Part shown: piece by piece, positions 17,856 through 26,622 of the stretch
Numbering within the stretch: the stretch's first letter is position 1
Layout of the letters: every line of letters begins with the position of its first letter
Assembly: GCA_003133225.1 (NCBI GenBank)
Contig: PKWL01000080.1
Coordinates: 1 to 60,390 of the forward strand
Direction: 5' to 3'
DNA from: Janthinobacterium sp.
Lineage (GTDB): Bacteria > Pseudomonadota > Gammaproteobacteria > Burkholderiales > Burkholderiaceae_D
DNA length: 60,390 nt
Program-made: the position numbers and the translations under genes
The notes under the pieces: generated by a model
What the model was told of the DNA's origin: nothing
Databases searched by the model: none
Seen by the model: the letters and a program-made list of their open reading frames with translations, nothing else

Positions 17856-19085
17856 ATGAATACCGAGGCGACCGACTTGCCGACCGACTTGCCGACTGAA
17901 CCGTCGACTGAATCGCCGACGGCAGCGCCGCCCGATTCGCCCCTATCGTCGGCTTCTGCGACGGCCTTCGCATCGTTATCCGAGGCGCATGGCTTGCGTT
18001 TGCCACTACACGTTAATGCGCGCGGCCTCGCTCTTGGTATCATCGCAACGGTGAGTTTTTTATATGCCGTGCAATGGGCGCAAAGGTTTCTGATTCCCCT
18101 TTTTCTCGGCATCTTCATCGCCTATACGTTAAATCCCTTGGTGGCGTTTCTCGAACGCATAAAGATCAGGCGCGCGGTCGGCGCGACACTGGTTACCGTG
18201 ATGATTTTTTGCGGCACGGCGGCCGTGCTCAACACGATGCAAGGCGAATTCCAGTCGATTGTCGAAGAGTTGCCCGCCGCCACGCACAAACTATCGCACT
18301 TGCTGGCCTCAACCATGGACGGCCAGTTCAGTACGTTTCAAAAAATGCAGGCGGTCGCCACCGAGATTCAGAAGGCCACCGCCGGCGGCGACACGCGCAT
18401 GGCGGCACCTAGGGTGCCGCCGGCCGATCGGCCCGCGATCAACGTGATTGATTGGGTTTGGGTCGGATCGATGGGGCTGCTAGGGTTCGTCGGCCAAGCC
18501 ACCATGGTGATTTTTTTGGTGTTCTTTTTGCTGCTTTCTGGTGACACGTTCAAACGCAAGCTGGTCAAGCTGACCGGACCGTCGCTGACCAAGAAAAGAA
18601 TTACCGTCCACATCCTAGAAGATATCAACGTCTCGATCCAAAGCTACATGTTTATGCTGCTGGTGACAAACTCTCTGCTGGCGCTGCTGATGTGGATCGC
18701 TCTGCGGGCAATCGGGCTGGAAAACGCCGGAGCCTGGGCAATCGTGGCCGGCCTTTTGCACATCATGCCGTACTTTGGTCCGTTAATGATCACCGGAGCT
18801 ACCGGCCTGGTCGCATTCCTGCAGTTCGAGTCCCTAGAAAAGGTGCTCTTGGTCACGGGCTCATCATTGGCGATCGCCACCTTGGTTGGCACCGTTGTCA
18901 CCACCTGGATGACCGGTAAGATCGCTAGAATGAATCCGGCTGCCGTCTTCGTCAGCCTGCTGTTTTGGGGCTGGTTGTGGGGCGTTTGGGGCTTGCTGCT
19001 GGGTGTGCCCATCATCTTCATCGTAAAAGTCATCGCCGAGCGTGTTGAAGGGCTGGAGGTGATCGCCGAACTGCTGGCCGAATGA
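17856..19085 (+). CDS. AI-2E-family transporter (PerM-like)
   Basis: 409 aa membrane protein of the AI-2E/UPF0118 family. The cytoplasmic N-terminus (about residues 1-45) is low-complexity and rich in Thr, Pro, Asp and Ser, with the unit PTDL repeated. This is followed by the paired helices IIATVSFLYAVQWAQRFLIPLFLGIFIAYTLNPLV, a soluble loop, and the conserved C-terminal block with GLLHIMPYFGP and LLFWGWLWGVWGLLLGVPI. Family members export small molecules or ions. ATG 17856 is the first codon giving a normal start; the upstream frame is not family-like. The N-terminal repeat may vary in length between strains. Confidence 0.88.
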   Translation: MNTEATDLPTDLPTEPSTESPTAAPPDSPLSSASATAFASLSEAHGLRLPLHVNARGLALGIIATVSFLYAVQWAQRFLIPLFLGIFIAYTLNPLVAFLERIKIRRAVGATLVTVMIFCGTAAVLNTMQGEFQSIVEELPAATHKLSHLLASTMDGQFSTFQKMQAVATEIQKATAGGDTRMAAPRVPPADRPAINVIDWVWVGSMGLLGFVGQATMVIFLVFFLLLSGDTFKRKLVKLTGPSLTKKRITVHILEDINVSIQSYMFMLLVTNSLLALLMWIALRAIGLENAGAWAIVAGLLHIMPYFGPLMITGATGLVAFLQFESLEKVLLVTGSSLAIATLVGTVVTTWMTGKIARMNPAAVFVSLLFWGWLWGVWGLLLGVPIIFIVKVIAERVEGLEVIAELLAE

Positions 19086-19865
19086 AAAGCCATTTGATGC
19101 GGCGGGGCGCGCGAACGCTTATCCAGGCCGGGTGGCGCGACGCGGCTGGCAACGCTCCGCCGATTCGGCTATTTCCTTGGGGATAATGCACAGTCTCGAG
19201 TGCACACGGTCGCGGTCGCGCAGGCAAACCCGGCGGCGTCTTGCACAAACAACACCACGCAAACACGCATCGCCTTGACCTGTAGCGACAATTCTTCCCA
19301 TGCTAGGCCCGCTTCCGGTAACATTTCCGGCGGCGGCGTACAGCACGCGCCACCCGCAAAAACGGCCCCTTCAAGCAGGCCAAAGCTTAAGGCTCGGGTG
19401 CGTTGTCCCATAGATTGCGGGGCGGCACTGCTAGAATTTAACCAGGCACGCCTTGAGCATGACGAACACCCTAGTGGCACTCAACAGGTTGGTGGCCGCT
19501 TGCGGGCCCGATCCATATTGCTGGCCGGGCGCGCCCGACAGCGCCGGTCGGGCCGCTGCGGGCCACTCAGACCACGGCCCTTACTTCGGGCTATCGTTCG
19601 CTGCATCGCTAGCGGAGCGCAAAGAAGGGCCGCCATCAGGCCGGGCGAGACATGCCTTCTAAAGGTGTGCAACTCCAACTAGCGCTCCTGGTGGGGGCGC
19701 GAGTCGACCCAGTCGGAGACGGCCAAGGAACGATGCGCATGTGTTTGCTATAAGGGAGCCGGTCCTGGTTTCATCGATCTTTTGTGACATAGAAAAAGGG
19801 GCAAACTGCCCCCTTTTTCTATGTCACAAAGTGGCAAGCCACTTTGGTTGCCGCAGTTACTGCAG
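19086..19865. other. Convergent gap without a convincing gene
   Basis: 780 bp between the AI-2E-type gene and ompA. Frames at 19169-19682 are Cys/Ala/Arg-rich on both strands and have no ribosome-binding site or family features. The right end holds a strong hairpin terminator. Confidence 0.4.
19781..19830. terminator. Bidirectional hairpin terminator
   Basis: Two arms of about 23 bases, from TTTGTGACATAGAAAAAG to its complement, are separated by AAC, with one extra C in the right arm. The GC-rich core (GGGGCA/TGCCCC) is flanked by runs of five A and five T, so it reads as a rho-independent terminator on both strands. It lies 36 bases downstream of the ompA stop. Confidence 0.85.
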
Positions 19866-20885
19866 TTACTGCACTTGATGTTCGACCGTGATTTGCTCGA
19901 TTTCAACGCGACGGTTTGGTTCGAGGCATTTGATCAGGGCAGGCCGCTTTTTATCGTGGCATTCCACGACCGGATTAGTTTCGCCTTTGCCAACCGCGTT
20001 CAGGCGGCTCGCATTGACGCCCTTGCTAACCAGGTAAGCCTTGACAGACTCGGCACGGCGTTCGGACAGCTTCTGGTTGTACTTGCGCGAACCGATACGG
20101 TCTGCATAACCCGTGATAACGACGTTATTGATTTCGGGAGTCGCGTTGAGCGCGTCAGCGATCCCGTCCAGTTTCGGTTGGGGAGCGTTCAGTTTGGCAC
20201 TGTTGAAAGCAAACAATTCCGTTGCCGACATCGTTACTTTTTCAAAATGTGCTGGCGCTGGCGGTGCTGGCGGCGCTGGAGGTGGCGTGACTTCGGCGAC
20301 CGGCGCTGGCATTGGGGCCGGTGCTGGCGGCGGCGTTGGCTTGTCAAACGAATAGTTCAGGGCCAAGGTCAGGTAGGTGTTGTTGGAGGACTTGGAGCCG
20401 AAGTCACTGCCATGCAGAAAGCCATGTACGTCGCGCAAATCGGCCTGGAATGCCCATTGGTCAGTGATTGAGGCTTGGAAGCCCATGCCAACGTTGGCGT
20501 ATGGCGAGGTGCGTGCCTCGTAACCATTGATCGTCATGTTCGCGCGGTCGCGTTCGGCGCCCACACCAACTAGCACGAATGGACGGAAGGCCTTGCGGGA
20601 GAACATGTACAGGGCGTCCGCGCCCACCGTGTTTTGAAAGTAGGTATTGCCGTTGTCGCGGGCACGGGCGAAGGTGGTGCCCATTTGGATATCCCAGGCA
20701 TCGGACACGGGCTTACCAAAACGCAGGCCAACGCCATAACCGCGCTCGTCGCTGGTGAAGGTCGAATCCGGCCTCACCGCGTCCACGCTAGGCTGGATGT
20801 ACCACGAAGGGTTGTAATCTTGCGCCACCGTGGCAAAGGACGAACAGAGCATTGCAACAGCAATGGCGATTTTTTTTGTATTCAC
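19866..20885 (-). CDS. OmpA-family outer membrane protein
   Basis: 339 aa: signal peptide ending near ATVAQ, an eight-stranded beta-barrel (about residues 22-190), a proline/alanine hinge rich in PPPAPAP (about 195-225), and a C-terminal peptidoglycan-binding OmpA domain (about 230-339) with VVITGYADRIGSRKYNQKLS and AVGKGETNPV. I chose GTG 20885 because GGAG lies six bases upstream; the longer frame from 20939 would put hydrophilic residues before the signal peptide. Peptidoglycan anchoring and envelope stability are its expected roles. A palindrome copy lies 136 bp upstream. Confidence 0.93.
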   Translation of the reverse strand: MNTKKIAIAVAMLCSSFATVAQDYNPSWYIQPSVDAVRPDSTFTSDERGYGVGLRFGKPVSDAWDIQMGTTFARARDNGNTYFQNTVGADALYMFSRKAFRPFVLVGVGAERDRANMTINGYEARTSPYANVGMGFQASITDQWAFQADLRDVHGFLHGSDFGSKSSNNTYLTLALNYSFDKPTPPPAPAPMPAPVAEVTPPPAPPAPPAPAHFEKVTMSATELFAFNSAKLNAPQPKLDGIADALNATPEINNVVITGYADRIGSRKYNQKLSERRAESVKAYLVSKGVNASRLNAVGKGETNPVVECHDKKRPALIKCLEPNRRVEIEQITVEHQVQ

Positions 20886-21020
20886 AAGTAACTCCAGGTT
20901 GTTGATAAAAAAACTTATGCAGCCAGTGTCACAATACAATTTGAAGAGCTCTGGGCGCTTCAGATTGCAGCGTTTGCACTGCTGTTGAGTTTGAGAATAG
21001 TGCCCGACGTACAGGCGGTC

Positions 21021-21036
21021 GGTGCGTTACCGCACA
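21021..21036. promoter_or_regulatory. Palindromic operator candidate, site 6
   Basis: GGTGCGTTACCGCACA, one mismatch (first base) to TGTNCG-N4-CGNACA; the inner 14 bases are palindromic outside the central spacer. It lies 136 bp upstream of ompA. Confidence 0.55.
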
Positions 21037-21622
21037 AAGTTAAATGGTTGTGCTATTTCGTTGCATAAATGGTACACGAAAACTTGCGATTTTATTCGGT
21101 TTTGTTTTATTTCAAGGTTTTTGCGCAACAAATTACATGGGAGCGGGCTGCGCGCAGCCGGCCTTGACAGTCCGAATTGGAGGCAAATTGGTCTCATCAC
21201 GACAACCGAGTTTTTCGCGCTGACGACGCCAACCTTACGGCTGTTGCTATATGAATAATGTAGATTTTGCCGTTGCGCAAGCAGTGATTAAACGTTGCCA
21301 GTGGTGTAATTGAGGGTGCCGAGCACCGTAAGCGGCATGTTTGGCGCGTACCGCTGGGAGCGCGTGTCGCGACTGCCGGTCAAAGGCGCCGCATCGTTCA
21401 TGTGCCCGTGCTGATGGCACGCATGAGTCGTATTGCACCACGGCGCAAGTGGATCCGACATAGGGGCCGCGTAGAGGCAAGTTTGGAGCTCGCGCGCGTG
21501 AGGCGGCGAAATGGTGACGGTGATAGGAAATGGAGGTTAGGCGCGTTACGCCCAGCGTGAACTTAGTTTGACACGGCAGGTCAAAAATGAAGTGGCGAGC
21601 CTGCGTGGTGGTCAATTACGCG

Positions 21623-21660
21623 ACAACGCAGCGAAGGGTAGGCCTTCGCGCTGGCGTTGT
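21623..21660 (-). terminator. Hairpin downstream of the collagen-like gene
   Basis: Imperfect inverted repeat with arms beginning ACAACGCAGCGAAGG and ending CCTTCGCGCTGGCGTTGT, located 39 bases after the stop of the minus-strand lipoprotein gene. There is no long T-run, so termination is only probable. Confidence 0.45.
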
Positions 21661-21698
21661 TAAACCGGTTGCGTCGCTAAACCGGTTGGTGTTTATGC

Positions 21699-21989
21699 TT
21701 ATTTGGAATTGGAATCTGGAACGACGATGACGGTATCGCCCGTTTTGCCGGTGTCGCCCTTGGTGCCTGGGGTTCCAGTATTGCCAGTATTGCCAGTATT
21801 GCCGGCTGCGCCGTCAGCGCCTGTAGCGCCTGTTTTGCCAGGTTCGCCAGCTGGACCTTGGACCGGGACTGGAACCGGCACTGCGATGGTGGTGGCAGCG
21901 ACGACGGGAGTCGGAGTAGAGGCGGTCTTATCACATGCGCTCAGACTAAGAGCGGCCACAGAAGCTGCCAAGATGAGTGAGTATTTCAT
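21699..21989 (-). CDS. Collagen-like repeat lipoprotein
   Basis: 96 aa. A lipoprotein signal peptide ends in the lipobox SLSAC (Cys19), then comes a Pro/Val/Thr spacer (about residues 22-43), then about 13 uninterrupted Gly-X-Y triplets (about 44-85) including GPAGEPGKTGATGADGAAG and repeated GNT triplets, then a short acidic/polar tail. Gly-X-Y runs form collagen triple helices, so this is predicted to be a lipid-anchored, trimeric envelope stalk. ATG follows AAAGGA. The GNT triplets come from 9-base repeats at 21779-21800, which can vary by slippage. No known bacterial collagen family is assigned. Confidence 0.85.
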   Translation of the reverse strand: MKYSLILAASVAALSLSACDKTASTPTPVVAATTIAVPVPVPVQGPAGEPGKTGATGADGAAGNTGNTGNTGTPGTKGDTGKTGDTVIVVPDSNSK

Positions 21990-22107
21990 GGTATGTCCTT
22001 TAAATTAAAAAGGCTGCGCACAGTATGTGTACAGCGGCGCGGACCGTGTCGTAGAGGACCAGCCCGCGTTAGCCGAAGCCAGCATAAACAAATCGCGCCG
22101 CATTATC

Positions 22108-22123
22108 CGTACGCGAACGCACA
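22108..22123. promoter_or_regulatory. Palindromic operator candidate, site 7
   Basis: CGTACGCGAACGCACA, one mismatch to TGTNCG-N4-CGNACA. It lies 119 bp upstream of the collagen-like lipoprotein (minus). Confidence 0.55.
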
Positions 22124-22178
22124 CAAGGCTGCTTGCGCTACATAGCTGCGTAGATATCGACACATAGGTGGGTATTTG

Positions 22179-22194
22179 TGTTCGTTGGCGCACA
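22179..22194. promoter_or_regulatory. Palindromic operator candidate, site 8
   Basis: TGTTCGTTGGCGCACA, perfect match to TGTNCG-N4-CGNACA. It lies 120 bp upstream of the winged-helix gene (plus), 71 bp from site 7. Confidence 0.6.
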
Positions 22195-22313
22195 GACCGT
22201 TGCGCCGCGCACAGGCAATCTGTACTTACATGTAAAGTGGGTGCGAGACGAACACGTTCGGTGGTCTGAAACGTAATCCTAACTATTCGAGATCGTTTTT
22301 AAGGAGTATTCAA

Positions 22314-22952
22314 ATGCATGCAACGAGATTTTCTCACGCTAGTTCGGGTGATTCGACAGCAGCGCACCAGGAACTTCTCGGTTCATCCGACAAGGCGGTG
22401 GCGGCGCTGACGCTGCCCGAGCGCCCCGCGCCAGTTCCTCCGGAGCGGAAAAATCCGATTTCCATGGCGCCCATCGAACGCGTGCGGTCGACCTCGGCCA
22501 CGCTGCGCCGCATTGAAAACATGCAAAAGTTGATCGGCGAGCTGTCGGTGCATGAAATGCTGGCCGACGAAATTGCCTGGTTCCTCAAATTTTCGCCGTC
22601 AGGTGCCCGCAAATATATCCGTGACTTGCGCGATGCGGGTGTGATCGAACTGGCGCGTTATATAGAAGGCACGGCAACCTATTTGGGCAAGGCCGTCTAT
22701 CAGCTCACGCCCGATCCTGAGCGCGTGCGCTCTTTTTTGGGAGCCATTGTTCAACCCAAACGCGACGGTGCGGCGCCCCGCAAGGACCGCCCAGGCCTGC
22801 GCGAGCAAAGCATGGCTGGCAGCGGCCGCCATTTTCATATCCTGGCCGATGACACCCATTACGCGATCCGCGTCAACCGTGGCCCGGTCATGCGCGACCC
22901 GCTAGTGGCAGCCTTGTTCGGTTCGGCGCCATCACAGCAGAAAGCGGAATAA
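22314..22952 (+). CDS. Winged-helix-like hypothetical protein
   Basis: 212 aa, not recognised as a named family. After a disordered N-terminus (about residues 1-60, rich in Ser, Ala, Pro), residues 65-115 (LIGELSVHEMLADEIAWFLKFSPSGARKYIRDLRDAGVIEL) have the shape of a MarR/DprA-like winged helix that pairs a helix-turn-helix with a following wing. The rest is basic with a RHFHILADDTHYAIRV segment. ATG follows AAGGAG. It shares a 324-bp divergent promoter region holding two palindromes with the collagen-like lipoprotein, so it may regulate, or be co-regulated with, that gene. Confidence 0.7.
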   Translation: MHATRFSHASSGDSTAAHQELLGSSDKAVAALTLPERPAPVPPERKNPISMAPIERVRSTSATLRRIENMQKLIGELSVHEMLADEIAWFLKFSPSGARKYIRDLRDAGVIELARYIEGTATYLGKAVYQLTPDPERVRSFLGAIVQPKRDGAAPRKDRPGLREQSMAGSGRHFHILADDTHYAIRVNRGPVMRDPLVAALFGSAPSQQKAE

Positions 22953-23048
22953 ACCCAACCGGCGTCGTCAAATGACGCCAGATCCTGTAGTCACGCTTGG
23001 TAGTTAAAGCGCCGCGCCACCACGTGGCGTGAGGGCTAAAGGCGATGG

Positions 23049-23903
23049 ATGGACCTTATAATGTGGACTGGCCTGATCGCCTTGGTGATCGTGGCCTCGC
23101 ATTATCCGCGCTGGCGTTTGAAGCGGGCATTGGCGCAGCCTTTGTCGGCCGCGGCGCTGGCCGTGTTGGAACGTGATATTCCAATTTATGCCCGCATGCC
23201 TGCTGAACTGAAAGCCCAGTTGCAGCGCTTGGTGATCCAGTTTTTGCACCAAAAAAGATTTGTTGCTTGCGCGGGCCTTGAGCTCAGTGACGAAATGCGC
23301 GTCACGATTGCGGGTCAGGCCTGTCTTTTGCTGTTGAACCGGCCCACGAAGGTGTATCCGGCGCTGCATACGATTTTGGTGTATCCAACGGCATTTGTGG
23401 TTGAGCGCAACGAAGTTGGCCCGGGCGGCGTGGTGACGCACAGCGCGCATGGATTGTTGGGCGAATCTTGGGGCGATGGGCGCGTGATCCTGGCCTGGGA
23501 TCATGTACAGCGCGGCGCATTGGGCTGGGCCCAAGGGCATAATGTGGTGCTGCACGAGTTTGCTCACCAGCTAGACAGTGAGTCGGGAGTGCCGAATGGA
23601 GCTCCTTTTTTGGGCGACTTATCGAGCTATCGCAGTTGGGCCGCGGTGCTCTCGCGCGACTATGCCAACCTGCGCTACGATGCGACTTATCGTCAGCATA
23701 CGGTACTAGACCATTACGGGGCCAACAGTCCCGCTGAATTTTTTGCCGTAGCTACGGAGACTTTCTTTGTACAACCGCAGCAGATGGCCCAGCACCATCC
23801 AGATTTGTTTGCCGAATTAAAGAAATACTATAAGGTTGATCCGGGCGCGTGGCTATCGGCGCCGGCGTTAGCAGTGCCGGATACGCACGGCGCTGCAGTG
23901 TGA
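23049..23903 (+). CDS. mtfA: MtfA-like zinc peptidase (M90)
   Basis: 284 aa with the gluzincin motif H169-E170-F-A-H173 (HEFAHQLD), the family context NVVLHEFAHQLD and the downstream SPAEFFAVATETFF block containing the third metal-ligand Glu. E. coli MtfA is a cytosolic aminopeptidase that binds the repressor Mlc and so affects glucose PTS expression. This copy has an N-terminal hydrophobic segment (about residues 4-18) that may anchor it to the membrane, as in many betaproteobacterial homologues. ATG 23049 has AAAGG at good spacing. Symbol given by family, not by proven function. Confidence 0.85.
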   Translation: MDLIMWTGLIALVIVASHYPRWRLKRALAQPLSAAALAVLERDIPIYARMPAELKAQLQRLVIQFLHQKRFVACAGLELSDEMRVTIAGQACLLLLNRPTKVYPALHTILVYPTAFVVERNEVGPGGVVTHSAHGLLGESWGDGRVILAWDHVQRGALGWAQGHNVVLHEFAHQLDSESGVPNGAPFLGDLSSYRSWAAVLSRDYANLRYDATYRQHTVLDHYGANSPAEFFAVATETFFVQPQQMAQHHPDLFAELKKYYKVDPGAWLSAPALAVPDTHGAAV

Positions 23904-24120
23904 GCCACAAGTGGGGCACCTGCCAGTCTTGACGCCGTCCATTTAGCTCGGCGCCTCAAGTTTCAGCCAATCGACCCTAGCCACCGGCGCCGCGCCCAAC
24001 CCGTCAGCGCATCGGCGCCCCCCGTAAAAATCCGCGCGACCTGACCCTACTTGGCACAATGAACCTACACTGACGGCGGACGTCAAACGTTAGTTATCGT
24101 CAACTGAGGAGGACAGCGCG

Positions 24121-24675
24121 ATGTCCCCGATCATTGCAGGTCATTTTCAGCTTCAAGAGCAAATCGAGCAGGCGCGCCGTGCGTTGATCGACGCCGGCTT
24201 TGGGGAAGACCAGATCAGCGCCTTTTATGTCAACCAGCCCGGCCAGCATGATTTGTATGAACTCGGCGGTGACCGGGAAAATTCTCCAGGTGCAAAGGAA
24301 ACACCTGAGGGCGTGACCAAGGGCGCGGCCGCCGGCGGAGTGCTGGGGGCGGCCGTCGGCCTAGCTACCTCGGCTGCCATGGGTCCGGTCGGTCCCGTGA
24401 TAGGAGCTCTGCTGGGCGCCCATGTGGGTTCCTTGTACAGTCTGACGAAGATGAAGGAGGCGGGTGAACCCGAGGTGGGCGATGAGAACTGCGCTGAGCC
24501 GCGCACGGCCGGCATGCTGATCGCCGTGGCGCTGGCCGGGGCGGCGGAGGAGAAATGCGCCCTTGGCGCTTTGCGCGGCTTGGGAGCTATTCACATTGAA
24601 CGGGCGGACGGTACCATTATCGATGGCGATTGGATCGACTTCGATCCGCTCTCGGTACCAGTACTGCTCGACTAA
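24121..24675 (+). CDS. Glycine-zipper hypothetical protein
   Basis: 184 aa. The N-terminal half resembles the ferredoxin-like fold of general-stress proteins that pair a regulatory-type domain with a glycine zipper: IIAGHFQLQEQIEQARRALIDAGFGEDQISAFYV. The middle (about residues 62-105) is a Gly/Ala-rich zipper (GAAAGGVLGAAVGLATSAAMGPVGPVIGALLGAHVGSL) likely to insert in a membrane. The C-terminal part repeats an alpha/beta unit. It has a strong ribosome-binding site (GAGGAGG). The function is unknown, but proteins of this shape are often stress-induced. Confidence 0.75.
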   Translation: MSPIIAGHFQLQEQIEQARRALIDAGFGEDQISAFYVNQPGQHDLYELGGDRENSPGAKETPEGVTKGAAAGGVLGAAVGLATSAAMGPVGPVIGALLGAHVGSLYSLTKMKEAGEPEVGDENCAEPRTAGMLIAVALAGAAEEKCALGALRGLGAIHIERADGTIIDGDWIDFDPLSVPVLLD

Positions 24676-24940
24676 TGGCAAGCTGATCGGGCACATGTGG
24701 TTGCGGCCTGATTGACCCGCCCGTGCGTCAGGTAATGGATCGCCAAGCTCCAAATGGTTTTTTTTGTATGATCCTTGTTACAATCAGATCGAATTGGCGA
24801 TCGCCGCTGTTTCGCGCGGCGGCAATTTGCTCTTTTGGCTGATCTGCGCCACTCTTATTCGGCCGACCGACGGTGAACCCGGCAGCGTGCATCCGAAGCC
24901 CTGCGGGAGAGGCAACGAGTATTGATTGGAGGACGGGTCA

Positions 24941-25297
24941 ATGACACAAGCATGGGTTGTTCTTACCAAAGCGGACGGGCGCGATATTAGCGCGCCCACG
25001 CCAAACCAATTGGCCACGGCACTTGCCGAAGTCTACAAAGGCACGTTTGGCGATAGCGCTGCCGTCACGGCCGCGCTCCGCTTTGGCTACGACGACGGCT
25101 TGATGTACGAGGTCGAGGTGAGCAGTGGTGGCGTGGTCAAATTTGAGGAATGGTCGGATCGTGACTGCGAGATCGCCTTAGCCAGCCCAAAATCGATGAC
25201 CGCGCTAAGTCAGAGCGATGCCCTGCAATTATGGACCTGGCTGGCGCAGAGACAGGTGGCGAAGATCCGCAGCCAGCCTTGGTCATCGGCCGATTGA
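24941..25297 (+). CDS. Hypothetical protein (118 aa)
   Basis: Not recognised. A soluble, acidic protein without signal peptide or transmembrane segment; the only Trp-rich part is LWTWLAQRQ near the C-terminus. ATG 24941 has GGAGG eight bases upstream, better than the alternative at 24926. The good start and normal composition support a real gene. It stands between the glycine-zipper gene and the DksA-like gene. Confidence 0.65.
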   Translation: MTQAWVVLTKADGRDISAPTPNQLATALAEVYKGTFGDSAAVTAALRFGYDDGLMYEVEVSSGGVVKFEEWSDRDCEIALASPKSMTALSQSDALQLWTWLAQRQVAKIRSQPWSSAD

Positions 25298-25494
25298 TTG
25301 CGCCACGCCGGGGGGCGGGCTTGCAGTTGACTGACGGCCACCACCATTGCGTAGTTTTCTTGCTAGCTTAGCCAAGTTCGGTGACCTTGTGCGCATGTTT
25401 TGCATGCCCGTTTATGGTGCCCTCACCAACAGACCAGTTTGCAAGGGGAGCGGCACTCCATGCGGGCGGTAGCGATGGAAGCGGCATTCACGGC

Positions 25495-25866
25495 CTATTT
25501 TCTGATCTTTTCCATTCTGGTCTGACAGGTGATGCACAAGCGGGCTTCCGGGCGGGCATTCAAGCGCGACAAGCCGATCGGATCGCCGCAGTTTTCGCAG
25601 CTGCCATAGTTGCCCCCGGCAAATTTGTCTAGGGCGTGCCTGACCAGGCGCAGTTGCGCCGTTTTATGTTCGGCCGCTTCAGCCACGAGTTCGTTCAAGG
25701 TGCGCGCACTGGCATTATCGGCGGGGGACGCTTCAAGTTCATGGACCGATGTGGCCAGTGTTTCGGCAGCTTCGGCATCGTTTTCCAACTGGTTTAGCAA
25801 TGCTGCCTTGCGCTGTTCCAATGTTGCTTGCAAGCGCTGCAGTTGTACCCGGTCTAGTGCGTCCAT
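25495..25866 (-). CDS. DksA/TraR-type zinc-finger protein
   Basis: 123 aa with an N-terminal coiled coil (about residues 5-75) and a C-terminal C4 zinc finger, C90-x2-C93 ... C111-x2-C114 (SCENCGDPIGLSRLNARPEA...). This is the DksA/TraR architecture; such proteins enter the RNA polymerase secondary channel. It is shorter than DksA (about 150 aa), and whether the acidic tip is functional cannot be judged, so it is probably a DksA paralogue. ATG 25866 is preferred to TTG 25896. It is transcribed alone. Confidence 0.88.
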   Translation of the reverse strand: MDALDRVQLQRLQATLEQRKAALLNQLENDAEAAETLATSVHELEASPADNASARTLNELVAEAAEHKTAQLRLVRHALDKFAGGNYGSCENCGDPIGLSRLNARPEARLCITCQTRMEKIRK

Positions 25867-26622
25867 TGCTGATCCGTCCGCAAAATAATGGTTCAATCAT
25901 GAAAGAAGGCGCCGGCTCAAATTTTGCGCTAAGGCAACGCGCGCACTAAGGCGCACCTTTGGCCGGGGCAAAACGGATCCGCCAATGTTTGGTTTGGTCT
26001 GGAAATTTGGTGCCAACAGCGAACCTGAAACCCGTTGCCATTCCAACGGCGAATCACCCCACATTGACAACAGTAGAGTCCATGTGAATTTAGAGTAGGA
26101 AATGGCTTTTTCGTTCAACTGATCGGACTCTAAGATGGGGGCGGTATGGCGGGTGAAAAGGCCGCCCCCGCCGTGGGCCTGCGGGTAGTTGGGACGGTGC
26201 TGCGGAATTGATCAAGGAGCCTGACGAAATGGGTAGATGTTCATCAAGGAAACTCTCGCGGGGGCAGGCTCTAGTTTAGCAAGACTCGAGACGATTCCAG
26301 TCACGCCACGGAAACTTATCATCGCCGCGAATTGACATAGAGCTGGCTCGACCAATGCTCTCCCGGGAAATGGCCGGCATTGTCCACCAGGCAAACTGCC
26401 ACGCGAGCCCCGCGCTTACGCGCGCGGCCAATACCGGCTTCCTCCGATTTCCGATCCGCCCGACCCTTAGAGCGTTGCTTCTATGGCCGCGCCACAATGA
26501 TCCGTAACACCCTTGCGTGATAGGTCACCAGAGACCAGCCGGACAAGAATCGAGCGGTGGTTCCGTGCTGGCCGTGATCGCCTAGCTGTCGGACCAAGGA
26601 AGCGGGCGCGGCGCGGATAAGC
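25867..26622. other. Gap between dksA-like gene and rhlE
   Basis: 756 bp without a convincing gene. An 8-base inverted pair (TAGAGTCC near 26074, GGACTCTA near 26126) and fragmentary frames on the minus strand (25897-26118, 26276-26497) could be remnants of a mobile element, but no transposase motif is readable. Confidence 0.35.

Larger units (their letters stand above)
20886..21698. other. Gap between ompA and the collagen-like lipoprotein
   Basis: 813 bp with only low-quality frames. It contains palindrome site 6 (21021-21036), a 14-bp GC-rich palindrome (21146-21159), a hairpin (21623-21660), and two direct repeats TAAACCGGTT at 21661-21670 and 21678-21687. Confidence 0.45.
21990..22313. 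other. Divergent regulatory region with two operator candidates
   Basis: 324 bp between the collagen-like lipoprotein and the winged-helix gene. It contains palindrome sites 7 and 8, a TTACATGTAA palindrome (22226-22235), and CGAACACGTTCG (22249-22260). Confidence 0.5.

Noticed and set aside
19169..19480. Cys-rich 103-codon minus-strand frame
   Set aside because: No start signal or recognisable domain; overlaps other equally open frames.
21000..21012. GTGCC-CGA-CGTAC near site 6
   Set aside because: Spacer is one base short and one half-site is wrong; not counted.
22199..22212. GTTGC-GCCG-CGCAC after site 8
   Set aside because: The left half-site deviates from GTNCG; at most a weak third site.
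25867..26500. Possible insertion-sequence remnant with TAGAGTCC/GGACTCTA
   Set aside because: Only an 8-base inverted pair and no readable transposase motif or target-site duplication; chance cannot be excluded.
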